This document shows, piece by piece, positions 6,113 to 10,372 of a stretch of 10,372 nucleotides of DNA. This stretch comes from Caulobacter sp. (lineage in GTDB: Bacteria > Pseudomonadota > Alphaproteobacteria > Caulobacterales > Caulobacteraceae). The stretch covers positions 1 through 10,372 of the forward strand of contig JACMOF010000022.1 in assembly GCA_014378155.1 (NCBI GenBank), given 5' to 3'. Positions within the stretch are counted from its first letter, which is position 1, and each line of letters opens with the position of its first letter. Under the pieces are notes generated by a model, which was not told the origin of the DNA, did not search any database, and saw nothing but the letters and a program-made list of their open reading frames with translations. Both the position numbers and the translations under genes were made by a program.

Positions 6113-6280
6113 ATGGGGACGCTGATTGATTTGCCCGCGCGATCCGACGCGAGACAACAGGCGCTGGGCTGGCTGAAGGCGGAGCGGATTTCACATTTTG
6201 TGCTGTTTCAGCAGGTCAAGGTGCACGACCCGAACGAGGGTCGCTGGTTCAAGGCCTGGATCGCCGCCCACCTGGCCTGA
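6113..6280 (+). CDS. Unrecognised 55-residue reading frame or gene remnant
   Basis: ATG 6113 opens MGTLIDLPARSDARQQ, then ALGWLKAERISHFVLFQ, and ends EGRWFKAWIAAHLA at TGA 6278. Unlike surrounding frames it has a balanced composition, a hydrophobic and aromatic core and good GC-rich third positions in its second half, so it looks like real protein, perhaps the C-terminal end of a lost gene. There is no clear ribosome-binding site, and the frame stays open but junk-like upstream. I do not recognise the family and assign no function. Confidence 0.35.
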   Translation: MGTLIDLPARSDARQQALGWLKAERISHFVLFQQVKVHDPNEGRWFKAWIAAHLA

Positions 6281-6873
6281 CCGCCCCCCCCGGACGGGTG
6301 GACTCGCAAGCCGGGCAGGCCGCACGGATCGGACCAAAGCCGATTTCGGGGGAGCGCCTGGCCGCTCGCCGACGCCCTTCCGATCGGCCTCGCCTCCCGA
6401 CCGTCATCGCCCTCGCCCGTCCGGCTCCCCGTGGGAAGCGGCGGGACTTCGATCGGGGCGCTTGTCCAAGGGCGGCGCTCGGATGCCGCAAGGGAGCGGA
6501 CTTGCGCCGCGCGGCGCTGAGGACGGCTGGCCGAGGGTGATCCGAAGGGCCGTGCGTGGAGATCAGACACGCCAACAGGATGGCGGGGGTCACGGGCTTG
6601 GCCAGAGCGCGGAGTCGGTCCTGCGGCGTCCTGCACAGCCCCGTCGCCGCGCCGTCGGATCAGAACGGGTCAGGCTCAACGGAATCGCCCCCAGACCGGC
6701 CGCCTCGCGTGCGCAAGGGGACGCAAGGTTCGCCAGACCGCCGCGCCGGTGACGCGCGTTCGGTTGTCAGGTCCCGCGCGATGACATCGATCCAGCGGCG
6801 CGACGCGGCCAGACGTCACCACCCGCCTATTGTTCCGACTGACGGGCCTTGGCCTGAGACCCCGCTCCGGCCA

Positions 6874-7351
6874 CTATCTTCCGTCGAGCGAGACCCGATC
6901 GCGTGTCCGACGGGTCAGTTGCGGCGCGGAGGTCCGCGAGCGACGAGAACCGCCCCGTCTTCGGTCAGCCCAGGCGAGAGAGGCGAAGGTGGCGTCCGGC
7001 GATGTCCGAACGAGACGACGCAATTGCTCGATCATCCTGGGGAGCAAGGCGATCCCGATCCCCAGCGCATCAGCTGAAAAGTCCGCCAGAGACATACTGC
7101 GGCCCGTCAGGCCTTGGGCCAGTTCGGTCAGGACCCCGAAGACCAGCATGACGACGGCCAGGTCGGTGCGTCGGCGCCGCGGAGCGACGGCGAACAGGAT
7201 CTGGGTGACGGCGAAGGCGGCGATGGCGTGAGCGGGCTTGTCGGTCAGGCCGAACACATGTTCCAGACCCTTAGAGGGACCAAGCACGAGGGATCAGCCC
7301 GACGACGAAGGCGACGCGCAAGGCAGTGAGGACGCGTCGAGGCGTAAGCAT
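6874..7351 (-). pseudogene. VanZ-like membrane protein gene broken by a frameshift
   Basis: VanZ-family proteins are small multi-pass membrane proteins; most have no defined role, and the name comes from a teicoplanin-resistance gene. The minus strand starts at ATG 7351 with MLTPRRVLTALRVAFVVGLI, a typical first membrane helix, but that frame stops at 7273-7271. The remainder continues in another frame from about 7287: LEHVFGLTDKPAHAIAAF, hydrophobic FAVTQILFAVA, the helix LAVVMLVFGVLTELAQGL, then DFSADALGIGIALLP, the family's usual ending. One missing base near 7293-7290 (in ATCCCTC) would restore the reading. The last 40 residues (RRGGSRRSRT and on) look unconserved. A GTG start at 7287 for a short protein is possible but would lack the first helix. 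A sequencing error is the alternative explanation. Confidence 0.7.
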
Positions 7352-7381
7352 GGGACGGTAAGTCCTATCAACCGTCCTGAA

Positions 7382-7406
7382 AGTGTCGCTGAGTGTCACA
7401 AAGTCC
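7382..7406. repeat. Tandem AGTGTC direct repeats
   Basis: AGTGTC-gctg-AGTGTC-acaa-AGTCC: two exact hexamers ten bases apart and a partial third copy in phase. They lie 31 bases upstream of the VanZ-like start, reading GACACT on that strand, in a promoter-like position. The ten-base period matches the TGTC array at 1326-1403, suggesting the same class of regulator site. Confidence 0.4.
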
Positions 7407-7582
7407 GGTGAAAGGGTATGCTCAACAAGTGATGAACCCTACAGTTCGCCGCCCCTCGGCGAGAGGTGCGCTCGTCGCCGGACGGACGGGCTGGCTGGCT
7501 GGTGGCTGCGATGATGCCATGGTCTTTGCGAACAACGGGCCAAACAGCACCATTTGGTCGTCGGCGGTGACTGACGATCGCG

Positions 7583-7600
7583 CGACATGAAGACATGTCG
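7583..7600. promoter_or_regulatory. Inverted repeat CGACATG-AAGA-CATGTCG
   Basis: Perfect seven-base arms around a four-base spacer. It could be an operator or a small hairpin; no T-run follows, so it is not a terminator. Its arms again contain GACA/TGTC. No regulator can be named. Confidence 0.35.
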
Positions 7601-7737
7601 GGCAGCAGGCACCATTCCCCTTGCAAGCCCGGCGCCTCGCACGGAGCCTCAGCTAGCGTCGCAATACGCCATAGCCAGGAAACAGCGCCATAGCCGAATC
7701 CTGCTGTCAGGCAGCCAAGCCGCCGACGTTGCGCGCT

Positions 7738-7839
7738 GATCTTGATCGGGTCAACGCCGAGCTGATCAAGGCAGGATCCTTCATCGCTGACTGCATGCAG
7801 GAAAACCAGGGCTCGCGTCTAAAGCATGGCGGAGCCTGA
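7738..7839 (+). pseudogene. Possible tail of a lost gene
   Basis: Thirty-three codons ending at TGA 7837-7839 read DLDRVNAELIKAGSFIADC then MQENQGSRLKHGGA. The composition is protein-like (amphipathic helix pattern, good codon use) against a junk-like background. Upstream residues in the same frame (CCQAAKPPTLRA) are not convincing. No family is recognised; this is a weak call. Confidence 0.2.
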
Positions 7840-7977
7840 TGCCGAACCTGTTCGCGCACTGGGTCGGCGGGGCCGTCCGCCTCTCCTTCCGCAGTCCAGT
7901 TGCGAACGCCCACCTCAGGCTTCTGCCTCGGGCTTCTACAGCGTCAGTAGAGACTGCCCATCAAGGGCGGACCCTCA

Positions 7978-8007
7978 TTGCGCGCGGGAATGGAGAGTTG
8001 CTAAAGT
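7978..8007 (+). promoter_or_regulatory. Candidate promoter of the acyltransferase gene
   Basis: TTGCGC (7978-7983) and GCTAAAGT (8000-8007), separated by 16 bases, resemble the alphaproteobacterial -35 and GCTANAWC -10 elements. Transcription would start near 8012, about 40 bases before the chosen start codon. The match is partial. Confidence 0.3.
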
Positions 8008-8050
8008 TCAGGGGGCGAACGACCGTTCTGTCAGCCGGAGCGGAAATCCA

Positions 8051-10072
8051 ATGCAGAGTCCGACTTTTCGACCGGATATCGCAGCGCTCCGCGCCATCGC
8101 AGTCGCGGCGGTCGTCCTGTTTCATTTCGGCGTTCCGGGCATAAACGGCGGCTATGTCGGCGTAGATGTCTTCTTCGTGATCTCGGGATTCCTGATGACA
8201 GGCATCGTGACGCGCGCCTTACAGCGAAAGACGTTTTCGCTTTGGGGCTTTTATCGGGCCCGCGCCGAACGGATTATGCCCGCACTCGCCGTGCTCTGTC
8301 TCGTATTGGCCGTGCTCGGCCTGACAGTACTGGATCCCATGACGGCGCGGGAGATCGGGATCAGCATTCTGGCCACCCTTACCTTCACCTCCAACATCCT
8401 GTTCTGGTCTCAGGACGGTTATTTCGCCCCCGGCGCCGACGCCCAATGGCTGCTGCACACATGGTCTCTCTCGGTCGAATGGCAGTTCTATTTCGCCTTC
8501 CCCATTTTTGTGATGCTGATCTGGCGGATTGATTTCCTGCGGCGTCGATTTGGCGCCGTTATGATCGCAGGCACCGTTCTGTCGTTCGTCGCCTGCGCGG
8601 CAGCGGGTATGCTCGGCGAGGGAGCTGTCAAGACCAGCTTTTTTTTGCTGCCCTTCCGAGCTTGGGAGCTTCTGCTGGGCGGCCTCGTGGCCTGCTATCC
8701 GCTGTTGTTCTCGCGCATGTCCTCCCCGCTCGTCATCACGACAGGACTGGGAATGATCGTCGTGTCGATCCTTGTCTTCGACCCGACGACGATCTGGCCC
8801 GCCTGGAACGCCCTGCTGCCGACGCTGGGGACGGCCCTCGTCATCTGGGCGGGAGGGCGGTGGGACGGCTGGTCGAACTTACCGGGCGTGCAGCGGATCG
8901 GTGCTTGGTCCTATTCAATCTATCTGTGGCACTGGCCAGTCGTCGTTGGACTGGCTTATTTGGGCCTGCGCCACAACGTCGCCGCGATCGTTGGGGGCGT
9001 TGTGGGCTCAGTCCTTTTGGGCGCCCTGTCGCATATGACTTTTGAGGTGCGGATGCGCAAACGCCTGTTCGGTCGAACGGGCAGGCTGGCCGTGACATCC
9101 GCATTGGCGGGTCTTGCGATCCCTTTGGGAATTGGAGCTGTCGCAGCATCGACTAATGGACTGGAGGCCCCCCGCATCGCCCACTTGTCGCCCGAGATTA
9201 AGGCCGCCCTCAGGGATTACAGGGCCGCCACGTCTGATCGTCGCTATCCAGCCGACTGTGTCGGCGGAAAGATTTCCGAAGGCCTGCTCGCCATCTGTCA
9301 CATCGGCGATCCATCAGCTCGCGACACCCTGATCATCGGCGATTCACACGCGCAGCAACTAACTCCACGCGTGTCGCAGTTGTTCGAGAACCGCCCCGGC
9401 GGCGTAACACTCGTGACACGGGGCGGATGTCCGACCCTGCCTTTGGTCAACCTTACGACGCCAGGCAACAATTGCGCAGATCGCAATCGCGCTGCTTTCG
9501 ACTATGCGCTCACCCAGCCATACCATCACATTGTGATCGCAGCGTTCTGGTCCGGGTATGTCGAACCCGCCCAGGAGACGGGCGTGTTGCAGCGGAAGCT
9601 TTGTTTCGTCACCTCAAGCGGGTGCCGAACGCCCTTGGATGAGGCCGGCTACCTCGCCCAAGTCGATCGGGCCGTGGACCGGCTGGGGATCGAACTTAAA
9701 CGGCTCAAGCGCGCAGGACGGCAGATCACGCTGGTTCTGGCCGTTCCCTATGCCTTCAGCAACGATCCACGACGACTGTACGCCGAGACCTTTCTGACCC
9801 GCAGGCTGGTCGCTCCCCTTGGCATTCCCCGCGATCAGATGACCGCGCCGCAGCGCCGCTTGCGCGACCGCCTCATCGCCATGGCTGGCGCAGCGGGCGT
9901 CGATGTGGTCGATCCACGCGACACCATGTGCGGCGCTCGAACTTGCCCTTCGACCGATGACGGCAGGGTCATCTACATGGACAACAACCACATCCGGTCT
10001 ACGATGGTCGTGCGACCGGAGTTTGCCTATCTCGATCGGGACATGATCCCTGAACATCAAGGCAGCCGCTGA
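8051..10072 (+). CDS. OafA/YrhL-type membrane acyltransferase with C-terminal SGNH domain
   Basis: A 673-residue inner-membrane enzyme expected to add acyl (usually acetyl) groups to a surface glycan such as O-antigen or exopolysaccharide. The N-terminal acyltransferase-3 domain (about 1-375) has FRPDIAALRAIAV with the R-X10-H motif (Arg14, His25), GYVGVDVFFVISGFLM, FYRARAERIMPAL (67-79), WSLSVEWQFY (Glu143) and about ten membrane helices. A periplasmic SGNH hydrolase-like domain follows: GDSH (430-433, Ser432 nucleophile), GGCPTLPLV, AAFWSGY and DNNH (644-647, Asp and His of the triad). The two-domain length is normal for this class. I start at ATG 8051, with GGAG ten bases upstream and the conserved N-terminus right after. 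No intact partner gene is beside it; the epimerase remnant upstream hints at a former polysaccharide locus. The substrate is unknown. Confidence 0.93.
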   Translation: MQSPTFRPDIAALRAIAVAAVVLFHFGVPGINGGYVGVDVFFVISGFLMTGIVTRALQRKTFSLWGFYRARAERIMPALAVLCLVLAVLGLTVLDPMTAREIGISILATLTFTSNILFWSQDGYFAPGADAQWLLHTWSLSVEWQFYFAFPIFVMLIWRIDFLRRRFGAVMIAGTVLSFVACAAAGMLGEGAVKTSFFLLPFRAWELLLGGLVACYPLLFSRMSSPLVITTGLGMIVVSILVFDPTTIWPAWNALLPTLGTALVIWAGGRWDGWSNLPGVQRIGAWSYSIYLWHWPVVVGLAYLGLRHNVAAIVGGVVGSVLLGALSHMTFEVRMRKRLFGRTGRLAVTSALAGLAIPLGIGAVAASTNGLEAPRIAHLSPEIKAALRDYRAATSDRRYPADCVGGKISEGLLAICHIGDPSARDTLIIGDSHAQQLTPRVSQLFENRPGGVTLVTRGGCPTLPLVNLTTPGNNCADRNRAAFDYALTQPYHHIVIAAFWSGYVEPAQETGVLQRKLCFVTSSGCRTPLDEAGYLAQVDRAVDRLGIELKRLKRAGRQITLVLAVPYAFSNDPRRLYAETFLTRRLVAPLGIPRDQMTAPQRRLRDRLIAMAGAAGVDVVDPRDTMCGARTCPSTDDGRVIYMDNNHIRSTMVVRPEFAYLDRDMIPEHQGSR

Positions 10073-10372
10073 ACGCCAGCTTTTGCTTGATTCTCGACCG
10101 AACTGTGAGATTCGGGGGCCGGCGTCAACGCCAGCGCGGAGGGTCAAGGTCTGTGCCCTAGTCGCCGCTGGCCTTCGGCGTCTGCTCGGATCGACGTTCC
10201 CGTGGATCGAGTTCAGCCCCCATGTCGGCCGAATGGACGCGACCTGAACGGGAAGGTCGAAAAGGCGTAGGAAAGACCGGGTGAGTCCGGTTCCCGTCAG
10301 CCCAGGACGAACACACCGCCTATGCTCGGATGCCCAGGTCGATCCATGGGCACCCTCAGGACCTCTTCAGCA
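10073..10372. other. No supported gene downstream of the acyltransferase
   Basis: These 300 bases follow the acyltransferase stop. ACGCCAGC near 10074 can pair imperfectly with GCCGGCGT near 10120 around a long loop, but there is no T-run. An ACCGG-GTGAGT-CCGGT hairpin lies near 10277. A minus-strand frame ends at 10158 (last residues EQTPKASGD), open for only about 50 codons and not recognisable. Nothing further is seen. Confidence 0.5.

Larger units (their letters stand above)
5531..6873. other. Gene-poor GC-rich stretch, probably degraded DNA
   Basis: Many overlapping frames are open on both strands only because stop codons are rare in this GC-rich DNA. Their translations are rich in Arg, Pro, Ala and Gly with no hydrophobic core pattern or family motif, and none has a good ribosome-binding site with typical codon bias. 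Apart from an orphan terminator (5910-5943) and one short frame (6113-6280), I see no gene, tRNA or insertion-sequence ends. It is best read as eroded former coding DNA. Confidence 0.6.
7352..8050. other. Intergenic region upstream of the acyltransferase
   Basis: No intact gene is supported here. It contains tandem AGTGTC repeats (7382-7406), an 18-base inverted repeat (7583-7600), a short GGCT tandem run near 7489-7502, a possible gene tail at 7738-7839 and a candidate promoter at 7978-8007. The acyltransferase frame is open back to about 7826, but the extra residues are Pro/Arg/Ser-rich and non-conserved, so I treat them as untranslated. Confidence 0.6.

Noticed and set aside
6208..6636. 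Minus-strand frames of 114-142 codons
   Set aside because: Composition dominated by Arg, Pro, Ser and Gly; no hydrophobic core, domain signature or ribosome-binding site. One begins MTPAILLACLISTHG, which is suggestive, but the rest is junk-like.
7826..8050. 75-residue N-terminal extension of the acyltransferase
   Set aside because: The extension is unconserved in type (Pro/Ser/Arg-rich), and the family N-terminus begins at FRPDIAALR right after ATG 8051.
10250..10310. RNase P-like or group II intron-like segment (GGAAAGACCGGG)
   Set aside because: Resembles the 5' block of RNase P RNA by only a few bases; the expected following helices and the intron domain V pattern are absent.
10158..10319. 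Short minus-strand frame ending EQTPKASGD near the right edge
   Set aside because: Only about 50 codons between stops, no recognised motif, and an in-frame stop at 10320-10322 rules out continuation beyond the window.
1..10372. CRISPR array, insertion-sequence ends, phage or toxin-antitoxin genes
   Set aside because: No regularly spaced long repeats, no terminal inverted repeats with a transposase frame, and no recognisable defence or phage protein were found by reading.

Overview
The window looks like chromosomal DNA from a GC-rich alphaproteobacterium, most likely a member of Caulobacterales (Caulobacter or a relative). The signs are: a TonB-dependent receptor of the type abundant in caulobacters; high-GC codon use; a tRNA promoter that fits the Caulobacter housekeeping consensus (TTGACGS-N10-14-GCTANAWC) well; and a full CtrA-type box (TTAA-N7-TTAA). 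The genus is inferred, since no species marker is present.

Region 1 (1-4837) is a compact carbohydrate-use locus. The 5' end of a TonB-dependent receptor gene runs leftward out of the window. Facing away from it are a LacI-family regulator and, 62 bases after that, an exported GH3 beta-glycosidase. The 650-base divergent region holds two near-identical LacI-style operators (consensus TGACAACGTTGTCA), one towards each gene, a perfect 16-base palindrome, and a dense helically spaced array of TGTC motifs. The simple model is outer-membrane uptake of an oligosaccharide by the receptor, periplasmic cleavage by the GH3 enzyme, and control of both by the LacI protein.

Region 2 (4838-5105) is a junction. 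It has a CtrA-type box, two small hairpins and a strong intrinsic terminator (together a possible small RNA), then a promoter and an intact tRNA-Asn(GUU) with encoded CCA.

Region 3 (5106-8050) resembles a worn insertion or deletion scar next to a tRNA. It holds only the last ~80 codons of a UDP-glucuronate-epimerase-like gene, an orphan strong terminator, a 55-codon unrecognised reading frame, a frameshifted VanZ-like gene on the minus strand, and long GC-rich stretches where no frame looks like a real protein. Upstream of the VanZ remnant is a tandem AGTGTC repeat.

Region 4 (8051-10372) contains one intact 673-residue membrane acyltransferase of the OafA/YrhL type fused to an SGNH domain, probably modifying a surface polysaccharide. 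The last 300 bases hold no gene I can support. The epimerase remnant, VanZ remnant and acyltransferase suggest that regions 3-4 descend from a surface-polysaccharide accessory locus that has decayed.
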